Shown: positions 23,545-33,510 of the stretch, piece after piece
Numbering within the stretch: position 1 is the stretch's first letter
Layout of the letters: every line of letters starts with the position of its first letter
NCBI RefSeq assembly: GCF_900101395.1
Contig: NZ_FMZO01000001.1
Coordinates: forward strand, 310,001-374,000
From: Niabella drilacis
GTDB taxonomy: Bacteria > Bacteroidota > Bacteroidia > Chitinophagales > Chitinophagaceae
Reading direction: 5' to 3'
Length of the DNA: 64,000 bases
Program-made: the position numbers and the translations under genes
The notes under the pieces: generated by a model
Seen by the model: only the letters and a program-made list of their open reading frames with translations
Databases searched by the model: none
What the model was told of the DNA's origin: nothing

Positions 23545-25491
23545 ATGCGAATGGCAATAACTCCAGGACCTCTTTTGCAGCAAGTGAATACACCTGCGGA
23601 TCTGAAAAAGATACCGGAAGACAAACTTCACGAATTTTGCGACGAACTCAGGCAGTACATCATTGACGTGGTAAGTGTGCATGGCGGGCATTTTGCGGCC
23701 AGCCTGGGAGTGGTAGAACTGACCACCGCATTGCATTACGTGTACAATACCCCCGAGGACCTGCTGGTTTGGGATGTGGGGCACCAGGCCTATGGTCATA
23801 AGATCATTACCGGTCGCAGGGACCGTTTTGAAACCAACCGGAAATATAATGGACTGAGCGGGTTCCCGAAAATATCAGAGAGCGCATACGACACATTTGG
23901 TGTGGGACATTCCTCTACCTCCATTTCGGCAGCCCTTGGTATGGCTATTGCTGCCAAATATAAAGGGGAAAATGAACGGAAAGTAGTGGCGGTTATTGGT
24001 GATGGTTCCATGACGGCCGGCATGGCCTTTGAAGCGATGAATCATGCCGGTGTATCGAATACGGATATGCTGATCATCCTCAATGATAATGGTATTGGCA
24101 TTGATCCCAATGTAGGCGCATTGAAGGAGTATCTTACTGATATTACTACTTCCCCCAAATACAATAAGTTCAAGGATGATGTCTGGAATGCATTGAATAA
24201 ACTGCCGGTAGGCAAAAGCATTTCCAAAAGTATTGCACATAAAATGGCAGAAGGGTTAAAAGGAATGCTCAACAGCAATTCCAACCTTTTCGAATCGCTG
24301 AAGCTACGGTATTTCGGCCCTATCGACGGGCATAATATCACCAAACTGGTCGATACCCTGAAGGACCTCAAACAGATCGGCGGTCCCAAGATCCTGCATG
24401 TGATCACAACAAAAGGAAAGGGATATGCGCTGGCAGAAAAAGACCAGACCAAGTGGCATGCACCCGGCTTATTTGATAAGGTAACGGGGGAAATTATTAA
24501 GAAGACCTTTGAAACGCCGCAGCCACCCAAGTACCAGGATGTATTTGGCAAGACCATTATTGAGCTGGCAGAAAAGAATGATAAGATCTTTGGAATTACG
24601 CCGGCAATGCCATCGGGTAGTTCTTTAAAATACATGATGGAACAAATGCCCCACCGTGCACTGGATGTGGGGATCTGCGAGCAGCATGCCGTTACGCTTA
24701 GTGCAGGTATGGCCACCCAGGGGTTGCGCGTTTTCTGCAATGTATACTCTTCATTTATGCAGCGGGCCTATGACCAGGCTGTGCATGATGTAGCCATTCA
24801 GCAACTGCCGGTGATCTTTTGCCTGGACCGCGCGGGGTTGGTAGGGGATGATGGCCCTACGCATCATGGTTGTTACGATATCGCCTACTTCCGCTGTATC
24901 CCCAATATGATCGTTAGTGCGCCGATGAATGAATCGGAGCTGCGGAACCTGATGTATACGGCACAACTCGAAAAAACGGATCACCCGTTTGTGATCCGTT
25001 ATCCGCGCGGAGAGGGGGTCATGCCCGAATGGCGCACACCCATGGAAGAAATTACCATTGGTAAAGGCCGCCGGTTAAAGGAGGGAAAAGACATTGCCAT
25101 CCTGAGTTTTGGTCACCCCGGGAATTTTGCGGCGGCAGCTATCCGCACATTACACCAGGACGGAATCATGCCGGGGCATTACGACCTGCGTTTTGCCAAG
25201 CCGCTCGATGAGGAGCTCCTGCACGAAGCCTGCCGGAAATATCCCAAACTGGTTACCGTGGAAGATGGTACGGTAACGGGGGGTATCGGGTCTGCGGTGC
25301 TGGAATTTATGGCCGCACATGGGTATAAGAACGAAGTGCGGATCCTGGGTATCCCGGACCGTATTGTGGAACATGGAACACCAAGAGAACTGTACCGGGA
25401 GTGCGGATTTGATGCCGAAGGTATTGCGGCTGCCGTACGCGAAATGGTAAAGGAAAAAGTAGTGGTAACGACTGCTACGTTCAACATTTAA
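23545..25491 (+). CDS. dxs: 1-deoxy-D-xylulose-5-phosphate synthase
   Basis: This thiamine-diphosphate enzyme joins pyruvate and glyceraldehyde-3-phosphate in the first step of the MEP isoprenoid pathway. The 648-residue protein is normal in length. Visible are VHGGHFAASLGVVELT, the WDVGHQAYGHKI segment, the ThDP motif starting VAVIGDGSMTAGMAFEAMNH and ending ILNDNGIGI, then the transketolase pyrimidine-binding part with MPHRALDVGICEQHAVTLSAGMA (Glu that activates ThDP) and the C-terminal DGTVTGGIGSAV. I used the ATG at 23545; the next Met at 23551 is also possible. It stands alone upstream of the convergent tamB. Confidence 0.96.
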   Translation: MRMAITPGPLLQQVNTPADLKKIPEDKLHEFCDELRQYIIDVVSVHGGHFAASLGVVELTTALHYVYNTPEDLLVWDVGHQAYGHKIITGRRDRFETNRKYNGLSGFPKISESAYDTFGVGHSSTSISAALGMAIAAKYKGENERKVVAVIGDGSMTAGMAFEAMNHAGVSNTDMLIILNDNGIGIDPNVGALKEYLTDITTSPKYNKFKDDVWNALNKLPVGKSISKSIAHKMAEGLKGMLNSNSNLFESLKLRYFGPIDGHNITKLVDTLKDLKQIGGPKILHVITTKGKGYALAEKDQTKWHAPGLFDKVTGEIIKKTFETPQPPKYQDVFGKTIIELAEKNDKIFGITPAMPSGSSLKYMMEQMPHRALDVGICEQHAVTLSAGMATQGLRVFCNVYSSFMQRAYDQAVHDVAIQQLPVIFCLDRAGLVGDDGPTHHGCYDIAYFRCIPNMIVSAPMNESELRNLMYTAQLEKTDHPFVIRYPRGEGVMPEWRTPMEEITIGKGRRLKEGKDIAILSFGHPGNFAAAAIRTLHQDGIMPGHYDLRFAKPLDEELLHEACRKYPKLVTVEDGTVTGGIGSAVLEFMAAHGYKNEVRILGIPDRIVEHGTPRELYRECGFDAEGIAAAVREMVKEKVVVTTATFNI

Positions 25492-25593
25492 GTTTCCGGT
25501 TGGATTTTTTTAAGCCGCAGTCCTGTAATTTGGGGTGGCAGCGCGCCCTTGTGGATTGACAGCACTGATAGCTGGTTACGGGTAGCTGGCGGG

Positions 25594-28500
25594 TCAATCC
25601 ACTTTCTCCTTCGGAGAGGCGGAAAGCGGTTCTTTCTTCTTTTCCATTAACGCTGGCTCAACCCGTTTTTGCAGGGAAGAATCCGGCACAGCAGGTTTGG
25701 AGGTATCCGGCCGCACGGGGCTTTGCAACAGCATTTCCCGCTGTGTTTGTTTGCGTACATTCCGGAAGATCTCGCCCAACGTATCAAATTCCTTCCGGAA
25801 CGAAATTCCGCCTCCTGTCCGTTTCAGCTTTGCAGCGCCGGTACTATTGGTGGTCAGGTAATCCAGGTTTTCCCTGTAGAAGAAATTCAGCCGGATGCTC
25901 CCGCTCTGGTTCAGCATCCAGGCAGCAGTAACATCAGGTAAGAACTGCACGGTCTGCTGGATGGAGGACTGCAGCGGTACTTCCATTGAGCTTCCCAGTG
26001 AGATCACGAACCGGTCTTTAAATAAGGGTACCAGTATGGCACCGTTCACATTGGCCTGGTTAATATCAAAATTGCTGCTGGGCGCGGCCAGGATGTTCCG
26101 GTTATACACCGAGCCATTAAAGACCACGCTCACATCGGCTCCCAGGATCTTTGTAAGCTCATTGTTCAGCTTTTTATTGATCTCGTTAAAGAAGAGGCCG
26201 GACAAGCTGGAAATGGTGTTGTAAGTGAATTCGTTTACCGTATTACCGAAATTGGATCCTGTTTCCGGCGGTGCAAAGCTGTTGAAGACGATCAGGTAGG
26301 TTACCTGGCGGGTTACTTCATTTTCATTGCTTTCGATCTGCTGCAATGCATTGGTTACGTTAAAGTCGTTCCTGTACTTGCTGTTTGGGTCCAGCTCCAG
26401 CCGGAACTTAAAGTCGGGCTTCGACAGCAACCCGGTAAGCAGGGCTGTTACATATACATTCTCCCGGGTATTGGCATAGGCCTGGTCGATATTGATCTTG
26501 GCGAGCGGCGAAAAACTGACCCGCTCGGCTTTATACTGGGCTTCCAGGTTCAGGTTGGCTCTTATAGGGTCTCCCGTCCAGGAGATATAGTTCTCCCCGC
26601 CTTTTTTTATTTCAAAAGGCTTTTTAAAGAAGGACTGGAAGGTATAATTATAGCTTCCCTCTGTAATGTCGAACCGTCCATGGATACTTAAAGGGTCGGT
26701 GGTTCCGGAATGAATATTCAGGGTGCCGGACCCTCTTCCTTTGATCTCATCACCGGTAAGATCATCCATTACAAATTTCATTTCCACTTTTGGATTCGCC
26801 GTTACGTCCAGGTCATAAGTGATCTTGCTGGTTTTATCCCGGTAAAGACTGTCGTCCATGGCCTCGCCATATTTACGTTCTACCAGCCAGTCCGGCATCT
26901 GTCCTGCCTTGGAGTCAGAGGAGGCAATGGTAAAACTGCTTTCGTCTCTTGAGGAGGCGATGGCATCGATCTTCATATAGGCATTGTCTTCAGGACCTAC
27001 CAATGAAAAGGACCCGGTGGCCCTTACTTTCCCGTAGAAGGTCTTATTATCATTGTAAGTGGTGTTCAGGACCTGTACAGGACGGTTATTGGCGGCGCCA
27101 CGGGTACCGGGCTTCCGGGTAGATACGTTCACATCAAAGAACATATCCTTAAAGGAATTGTGGGTGATATTGCCCTGCAGGTAAACAGGATTATTGGTAA
27201 TGGTGTCCCGCAGCACGATCCCATCCAGGTTGATCTCGTTTTCCTTAAGCTCTATTTCATTATCTTCAAGTGCGTAGTAGCACTGGGTAAAGTTTACCCG
27301 GAGCCCGGCTTTATGCAAGCGCCCCTTGCCTATAATATTCAGGTTGTTAAAGGGGCCTTTCAGATCAAATTTCCCGGTGATCTCTCCCTGCATATCGGAA
27401 AAAAGGAAGCCGAGGAACCGGTTGATGTACTTGATGTCAAAGCTGGAGGCGCTCAGGGAAATGATGTTATTGGCCTGGCTCTGCTGGTCTTTTAAAAAGA
27501 GGTTGATGTTAAACGCCAGGTCTTTTTGCTGCGGATGTCTTGTTTGCCCGTTTGCCACCAGCTCCATAGTGGCCAGGTCAAACACCATGCGGGCCGTAAC
27601 ATTTCCAATGGAATCATTGTCGAACCGGATGGCATTCCCCGTAAAATTATTGGAAATGACCCGCATGTTTTTCCCGGGGTTCTCCAGCAGGAAATCTCCC
27701 GATATCATTCCTTCCAGCCGGTTGTCGGGTACAATATACTTGGAAAGATCGCCGAGGTTCAGGTCTTTTAAGGTAACAGCGATATCGTTCCAGCTGCCTA
27801 CATCCGATGGTAATGTGCGGATGCGGATCTCCTGGGTGCTTTCACGCAATACCAGCTGCCCGTGTGCCGGTACATTCTGGCGAAACTCCAGCTCTCCCTG
27901 GTTCTCAATGTTCCAGGTTTTGCCGTTCAGGACAAAGGAGGAGGGCGAGAATTCAATTTTAACCCCGTTATTATACGTGCGTACCAGGGTGTTGAGCCGG
28001 GCCTGGTCAAGACCTGCTGTGCCGCCCGAGTACAGCATTACCCGCGAAACATCGTTCCTGGCCGAGATGTTGAAGAGGGCCAGCGGTACGTTTAAGCTGT
28101 CGCCGATTAGGATATTGGTGGTCCTGCCCGTGAGGGAAAGACTGTCATAGTTGCCCCTGCCGGTTATGGAAACATCATTGAATTTGAGCCGGTCGTAGCT
28201 GAAGAAAGGGACCTCTGCATCCAGCATCAGGCTATTGGTAAATGTGTTGATACTGCCGGTAATGGAGGTGTTGTTAAACCCGCCCAGGCTGCTGTCGATA
28301 ATGGGGGCAAAGCTGTCGAAGTTCTGTGTTTTGATCTCGAACGAAAAGGCCTGCTCTTTAACAGCGCGTGAAGGGGGCTTGATATAGGCAGGGTAGTAGC
28401 GGTTTAAGAACCCGATCACCGAATTGGGCAGGTCGCGGATATTATAGGTCCCGAAGAGGTTTACGGAAAATTCGTTAGAAGCAATATGAAGCCGTTTTTT

Positions 28501-30540
28501 ATCATCTTCGAGTGAAGAATGAATCGCCAGTGAATCAAAGGACAGCGGAGCATCATTGCGTACCAATACGGCGTTCGTAATGGTAGCGTGGCCCAGGAAG
28601 TCGTCGATGGATTTGCCGGTGAACTGGGCGTTGATTTTACCGGAGAGGACAATCTGTTCCTGCAGCAGGTTCAGCGCTTTAAAGTTGATCGTGCGGATAT
28701 CCGAAATGAAGTTGAATGCAGGAGCTGGTTTGCTGAAGTCCACAAGGCCATTCAGATCCAGGTCAATACTGGGATCATTGATCTTCAGTTTGCCGTCAAA
28801 GACCTTGTTATTGATCTCTCCATCGGCGGTTATATTTTTATAGCGGTATTTATTGAAATCAACATAGTTGACATTGGCCGTCAGCGCAACCCGCCCGCTG
28901 GTTGGGTCAAAGCCGGCTCCTTTCAGTTTGGCATTGAAGCTGACAAAACCCAACTCGCCGTTCTTTAACAAAGGCCCCAGGTTGAAGTTGTCGGTTGATA
29001 CACTTCCTGAGTAAATAGGATTGCCACCCCTGGGGATCTTCATGTTTACATCCGTTTTTACGGTTCCCAGGCTGGTGCGCAAGGTGCCATAGGTAACAAA
29101 ATCGCGGATAAAGCCCGTATAACTTCCCACAAAATTCAGGTATTGCAACCGGGAGAGATCGGGGATCGTTATCTTTTTTAGCGCAGGGGCAAAAGCCAGC
29201 GCGTCGGCATAAGTGGTACGAAAGTCGGTGGCTTTAATATCGATAAATGTTTCGTCGATGTCGGGGAGCCCGCTCATAGAGGCATCTCCGGCAAAATAAG
29301 TCTGGTTCCCTGCCTGGATCTCAAGCTTATGACCTGTCAGTGAGGCCACAGGCCCTTTAATGACCCCGCTTAAAATGATCTTCTTTTTCCAGGTGCGCAT
29401 GGCCGGTGCAAAAAAAGCAATATCATCGCTGTTTACATTGGCCTTTTTAAAGCGCCCCTCCATCTGAACATCCGAAATAAAATGGTTCATGCTGGAAAAG
29501 CTGGCAAACTTCATACTGAAGTAGTCCGTCAGCCGGCTGTCATTGGTTTGGAGGTCGAGGTCGTTAAAGGTGATCTCCCTGGGCGTTACTTTAGCATTGG
29601 CGTCCAGCGTTTTTACTTCGAGCCCGCTTCTCTCCCGGGTGGTAAGAGCAATATGGGTGGTAATGGTATCCATCCACCAGCGTACTTTTTTAAGATCAAT
29701 ATCGATCTTTGAGAATTCGATATGCTGGCCGTCAAAAGCGCCGGCATCCGGGGAGATGGAGTCGTTGTCTGTTTTAAAAGTACCGTTGTTGATGGTAACA
29801 TTCCCCGCCTTAACCTCCCATTTCCCGCTATTCCATTCCAACTCGCCGGGAGCTTTGTTTTGGGGCGGTTTGGGTTTGGCAACCGGTTTGTCTGCATCAG
29901 GTATTTCAGGTTTATGGCCCCTGTAGGAACGCAGGGCTACATAAGGCTGATTAATGACCAGGGCGTTGATGTCGATGAGCTTTTTATCAAAGTCGACGTG
30001 TTTGGGATCTACATGGAGTGAGACAAGGGAGAATGTCAGGTCCTCACCGGTCCATCCGTCTCGTTTTTTCAGAAGGATATTCTTCAGGTCTACTTCTTTA
30101 AAAGCGATATTGACCGCCCCTTCTTTTTTGGACGTCTTGCTTGCGGGGGTGCTGAAATAGTCCAGCAGGAACTGGTGGCGCCAAACGGAATCGGTCCGCT
30201 GCAGCTGAATATAGGCATCGGTTAAACCGATGTATTTTAATTCGATATTCTTTTTAAGAAAGAACCAGTCGGTTATATTGACGGTGACGGCACCTGCGCT
30301 CAGGATGGTATCCCGTTGCCGGTCTTCAACCAGCACGCCCCGCAGGTGCATTTTATTAAAAAAGGAAAAGTCTACATGCCGGATATCGATCCGGGTTTGA
30401 AGATCTTTTGACAGGCGTTTTGTTACTTTACTGATCAGCCAGTTCTGAACTCCCGGCGTCTGCAGGACCAGCCACAGGATAATAACAAGGCCTGCAAGCG
30501 TCCCTGCAACAATGAGTAATATCTTTTTTAGTTTCTTCAG
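25594..30540 (-). CDS. tamB: TamB-family translocation/assembly protein (DUF490)
   Basis: A giant envelope protein of about 1650 residues. The N-terminus is an inner-membrane anchor (KKLKKILLIVAGTLAGLVII), followed by a very long run of short beta strands that in TamB form a hydrophobic groove bridging the periplasm, and a C-terminal DUF490 domain (about 1250-1560: NYTFQSFFKKPFEI, FRLELDPNSKYRNDF, LNNELTKILGADV). Such proteins help transport lipids or assemble outer-membrane proteins. The anchor-bearing frame is open only from 30552 and has no ATG, GTG or TTG before 30351, so 30540 (CTG) is a provisional start; see findings. No TamA partner is adjacent. It diverges from a secreted peptidase-barrel gene. 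Confidence 0.88.
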   Translation of the reverse strand: MKKLKKILLIVAGTLAGLVIILWLVLQTPGVQNWLISKVTKRLSKDLQTRIDIRHVDFSFFNKMHLRGVLVEDRQRDTILSAGAVTVNITDWFFLKKNIELKYIGLTDAYIQLQRTDSVWRHQFLLDYFSTPASKTSKKEGAVNIAFKEVDLKNILLKKRDGWTGEDLTFSLVSLHVDPKHVDFDKKLIDINALVINQPYVALRSYRGHKPEIPDADKPVAKPKPPQNKAPGELEWNSGKWEVKAGNVTINNGTFKTDNDSISPDAGAFDGQHIEFSKIDIDLKKVRWWMDTITTHIALTTRERSGLEVKTLDANAKVTPREITFNDLDLQTNDSRLTDYFSMKFASFSSMNHFISDVQMEGRFKKANVNSDDIAFFAPAMRTWKKKIILSGVIKGPVASLTGHKLEIQAGNQTYFAGDASMSGLPDIDETFIDIKATDFRTTYADALAFAPALKKITIPDLSRLQYLNFVGSYTGFIRDFVTYGTLRTSLGTVKTDVNMKIPRGGNPIYSGSVSTDNFNLGPLLKNGELGFVSFNAKLKGAGFDPTSGRVALTANVNYVDFNKYRYKNITADGEINNKVFDGKLKINDPSIDLDLNGLVDFSKPAPAFNFISDIRTINFKALNLLQEQIVLSGKINAQFTGKSIDDFLGHATITNAVLVRNDAPLSFDSLAIHSSLEDDKKRLHIASNEFSVNLFGTYNIRDLPNSVIGFLNRYYPAYIKPPSRAVKEQAFSFEIKTQNFDSFAPIIDSSLGGFNNTSITGSINTFTNSLMLDAEVPFFSYDRLKFNDVSITGRGNYDSLSLTGRTTNILIGDSLNVPLALFNISARNDVSRVMLYSGGTAGLDQARLNTLVRTYNNGVKIEFSPSSFVLNGKTWNIENQGELEFRQNVPAHGQLVLRESTQEIRIRTLPSDVGSWNDIAVTLKDLNLGDLSKYIVPDNRLEGMISGDFLLENPGKNMRVISNNFTGNAIRFDNDSIGNVTARMVFDLATMELVANGQTRHPQQKDLAFNINLFLKDQQSQANNIISLSASSFDIKYINRFLGFLFSDMQGEITGKFDLKGPFNNLNIIGKGRLHKAGLRVNFTQCYYALEDNEIELKENEINLDGIVLRDTITNNPVYLQGNITHNSFKDMFFDVNVSTRKPGTRGAANNRPVQVLNTTYNDNKTFYGKVRATGSFSLVGPEDNAYMKIDAIASSRDESSFTIASSDSKAGQMPDWLVERKYGEAMDDSLYRDKTSKITYDLDVTANPKVEMKFVMDDLTGDEIKGRGSGTLNIHSGTTDPLSIHGRFDITEGSYNYTFQSFFKKPFEIKKGGENYISWTGDPIRANLNLEAQYKAERVSFSPLAKINIDQAYANTRENVYVTALLTGLLSKPDFKFRLELDPNSKYRNDFNVTNALQQIESNENEVTRQVTYLIVFNSFAPPETGSNFGNTVNEFTYNTISSLSGLFFNEINKKLNNELTKILGADVSVVFNGSVYNRNILAAPSSNFDINQANVNGAILVPLFKDRFVISLGSSMEVPLQSSIQQTVQFLPDVTAAWMLNQSGSIRLNFFYRENLDYLTTNSTGAAKLKRTGGGISFRKEFDTLGEIFRNVRKQTQREMLLQSPVRPDTSKPAVPDSSLQKRVEPALMEKKKEPLSASPKEKVD

Positions 30541-30702
30541 TAAATTACACGATTAAAATATTTGTAAAAGTACTTTATTCGGGGAGTACAGGCAAATTTG
30601 CAGGTGATCTCTCTTTAATTTTATAATTTTAGTTACAATGATCCGGAGCTGTTTCGTGAATGGCGGAACATCCCTTTCGGAAACTATATTTAAAAATCGG
30701 GT

Positions 30703-33510
30703 ATGCGTAAATTATTGTATGTGATCCTGCTTTTGGGGGTAGTAGTGGATACAGGGGCGCAGCAGTTTGGGGGTAACCCTCCCTCTGTACGCTGGCGGCA
30801 GGTAAATACGGATACAGTGCGGGTCATTTATCCCCGGGGACTGGATTCCACGGCAAGTCGCGTAACGGCAATCGTTCACCGCCTTGCCGCCGGGACCTAT
30901 CACCCGCTGGGTGACCGGCTGAAGAAGATCGATATTGTATTGCAGAACCAGCCGGTCAATTCCAATGGTTATGTGAGCCTGGGGCCTTTCCGGAGCGAAT
31001 TTTACCTAACGCCCCCGGCTGATAATTTTGACCAGGGGACCCTTCATTGGGCCGATCAGCTGGCCCTGCATGAATACCGGCATGTGGAACAGTATAATAA
31101 TTTTAACAGGGGCCTTAGCCATTTAATGAAAACGCTTTTTGGCCAGGAAGGATATGCGCTGGCTGTCAGCGCTGCGATACCTAACTGGTTTTTTGAAGGA
31201 GATGCCGTTTACCAGGAAACCAGCCTGTCGGCACAGGGCCGGGGGCGCATGCCTTCTTTTCTGAAAGCCTTTCCTTCCCTGTGGAATGATGGAAAACAGT
31301 ACCGCTGGATGAAGCTGAGGAATGGGTCGTTCAAAGACTATGTGCCCAATCATTACGACCTTGGATACCTGCTGGCAAATTATGGGTACGCGCAATACGG
31401 ACCTGATTTTTGGGGAAAGATTACTTCCGGGGCTGCCGCTTATAAAGGGCTGTTTTATCCCCTGCAAACGGCCATCAGGCGGCATACAGGACTTTCGTAC
31501 AGGAAGTTTACAACAGCCGCCTTTGATTTTTATAAAGAGCGCTACGGCTTACAGGCAGCAGGGGTATATACAGATAGTACATTGGCTTTACTGCCCGCAG
31601 ATCACAAAACCCTCACCAGTTATTATTATCCCTGCCAGGTAGGCGCCGATTCCCTGCTTTATTTAAAAGTATCCAATAAACAACGGGCTGCTTTTTATAT
31701 CCGGGACAGGAACGGGGAACATCGCCTGCGTTTCAGGGATATCAGCAGTGAGCGCCAGTTTGGCTATGCCAACGGAAAGATCGTGTATGCTGCAATTGAG
31801 ACCGATCCGCGCTGGGCATGGAAAACATACAGCGTGTTGCGGGTACTGGACCTGCAGTCCGGGAAACAGCAAAAGCTTGCTTCTAAGACCCGCTATTTTT
31901 CCCCGGATATTTCGGCAGACGGAAGCCGGATCGTTGCTAATAAAGTGGACCTGCGGGAGCATTCCTCCCTTGTGGAGCTGGATGCGGGAACCGGTGCCGT
32001 ACTCCGGGAGTTCTCTGCGGCCGGTGTTGATTATTTTGCCAGTCCCAGGATCGTAGATGCCAACAGGATTGTGGCCGCTATCAGGGAAACAAAGGGCACT
32101 TCGTATATCGGTATCGTGGACCTGGAGGGGCAACAGGTCCGGGCCCTTACCCCCGTTTCATTTAAAACAGTGGGCCAGATCAGCGTTTCCGGAGACACTG
32201 TTTATTTTACAGGAGCTGATGGTTTAAGGGACCGGGTCTTTTCGGTGAATATGCACTCAGGTGTATTAAAGCAGTTAAAGAGCCGGGAAAATAACAGCTA
32301 TTTTGTTAATGCGGCTTCCGGCAAGCTTACCTGGAGCCAGTTTACGGCTGATGGCTACCAGCTCCGGCAGCTACCGGCTGCAGCTGCCGTGTGGGAGCCG
32401 GTAGCTGCGGATGTGTTCGCAGCAGGTACTACCGGCATCATCAGCGATACGGTAGCGGCCGGCCATGGTCCGCTGGATGAGGAAACTCCGGTGTTGCCCT
32501 CCAAAAAATATGCTTCGCTGACGAGGCCCATTCATTTTCACAGCTGGCGGCCTAATTATAATGATCCTGAGTATAGCTTTACCATCTATGGTAATAATAC
32601 GCTGAACACCACACAAACGGAGCTGTATTATTTGTATAATGAAAACGATCGTACCCATGCTGTTGGCGGTAATATTACTTATGCAGGATGGTTCCCTTAT
32701 ATCGGTATCAGCTCACAATACCGGATGAACCGCCACCAGGAGGTGAAGAAAAAATTGAAGGAGTGGGATCAGTGGGATCATTTCCTGTCGCTTACCGTAC
32801 CGCTGAGCTGGAACCATGGGCAACAGTTCCGTTTTTTAAATGCAGGTACCAGCGTTGGTTACCGGCAGGATATTACCAAAGGGGCGAACAAAGCGCTCTT
32901 TCCTGCGGTAGCCTTTGGATATATTGCGCATAACCTGGGTTTTGCCGCACAGGTGCAGCAGGCCGTACAGGATATTTACCCGCGCTGGGGATTTAGTGTA
33001 AATACGCAATACCGCTATGCCATTAATAAATGGAGCGCCCGGCAGTTTATTGCAACAGGGGCGGTATACCTGCCCGGGCTTTTTGCCACTCACAGCCTGG
33101 TACTGGGTGCGGGTTACCAGGAGGCGTTTTCCAAAGACCGGCTTTTTGGCAGCCGGATCAATTTTGCGAGAGGCTTTAACGGTATCGATTCTGCCCGTGT
33201 TGCAACGGCAACCGCCAGTTATCATGTACCGTTGTGGTACCCCGACTGGGGCTTTGGTAACATCTTTTACCTGCGGCGTGTAAGGGGCGCAGCCTTTTAT
33301 GACTATACGGCCGTTAACGGCCGGCAACCGGGCTCTTATACGAGACTCCAGAGTACCGGGGGCGAAGTTTACCTGGATACGCAGTGGTGGAACCAGCACC
33401 CGCTGACCTTTGGCTTCAGAGCCGGCCGGCTTTTAACCCCCGATCCTGCAGCACCCGGCAGGCGCTGGTTTTATGAAGTAATCCTCCCCGTGAGTCTTAT
33501 CCCGAGATAG
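30703..33510 (+). CDS. Secreted gluzincin-like protein with propeller and outer-membrane barrel
   Basis: A 935-residue protein with a signal peptide cleaved near GAQ (residue 19). Residues about 25-290 resemble a zinc peptidase: HEYRH (His123, Glu124, His127) and a downstream WFFEGDA whose Glu165 is placed as third ligand. From about 290 to 610 come TolB/propeller-like strand repeats (YFSPDISADGSRIVANK, FASPRIVDANRIVAAI, QISVSGDTVYFTGADG). The last 320 residues are alternating amphipathic strands with many aromatic residues and end in a strand with a polar tail (YEVILPVSLIPR), as for an outer-membrane barrel. It would sit in the outer membrane and could be a surface or periplasmic protease. 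Its 3' end overlaps the DinB gene by 14 bases. Confidence 0.78.
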   Translation: MRKLLYVILLLGVVVDTGAQQFGGNPPSVRWRQVNTDTVRVIYPRGLDSTASRVTAIVHRLAAGTYHPLGDRLKKIDIVLQNQPVNSNGYVSLGPFRSEFYLTPPADNFDQGTLHWADQLALHEYRHVEQYNNFNRGLSHLMKTLFGQEGYALAVSAAIPNWFFEGDAVYQETSLSAQGRGRMPSFLKAFPSLWNDGKQYRWMKLRNGSFKDYVPNHYDLGYLLANYGYAQYGPDFWGKITSGAAAYKGLFYPLQTAIRRHTGLSYRKFTTAAFDFYKERYGLQAAGVYTDSTLALLPADHKTLTSYYYPCQVGADSLLYLKVSNKQRAAFYIRDRNGEHRLRFRDISSERQFGYANGKIVYAAIETDPRWAWKTYSVLRVLDLQSGKQQKLASKTRYFSPDISADGSRIVANKVDLREHSSLVELDAGTGAVLREFSAAGVDYFASPRIVDANRIVAAIRETKGTSYIGIVDLEGQQVRALTPVSFKTVGQISVSGDTVYFTGADGLRDRVFSVNMHSGVLKQLKSRENNSYFVNAASGKLTWSQFTADGYQLRQLPAAAAVWEPVAADVFAAGTTGIISDTVAAGHGPLDEETPVLPSKKYASLTRPIHFHSWRPNYNDPEYSFTIYGNNTLNTTQTELYYLYNENDRTHAVGGNITYAGWFPYIGISSQYRMNRHQEVKKKLKEWDQWDHFLSLTVPLSWNHGQQFRFLNAGTSVGYRQDITKGANKALFPAVAFGYIAHNLGFAAQVQQAVQDIYPRWGFSVNTQYRYAINKWSARQFIATGAVYLPGLFATHSLVLGAGYQEAFSKDRLFGSRINFARGFNGIDSARVATATASYHVPLWYPDWGFGNIFYLRRVRGAAFYDYTAVNGRQPGSYTRLQSTGGEVYLDTQWWNQHPLTFGFRAGRLLTPDPAAPGRRWFYEVILPVSLIPR

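Noticed and set aside
27326..28150. 274-residue open frame on the plus strand
   Set aside because: It is antisense to the repetitive beta part of tamB, whose coding frame is uninterrupted.
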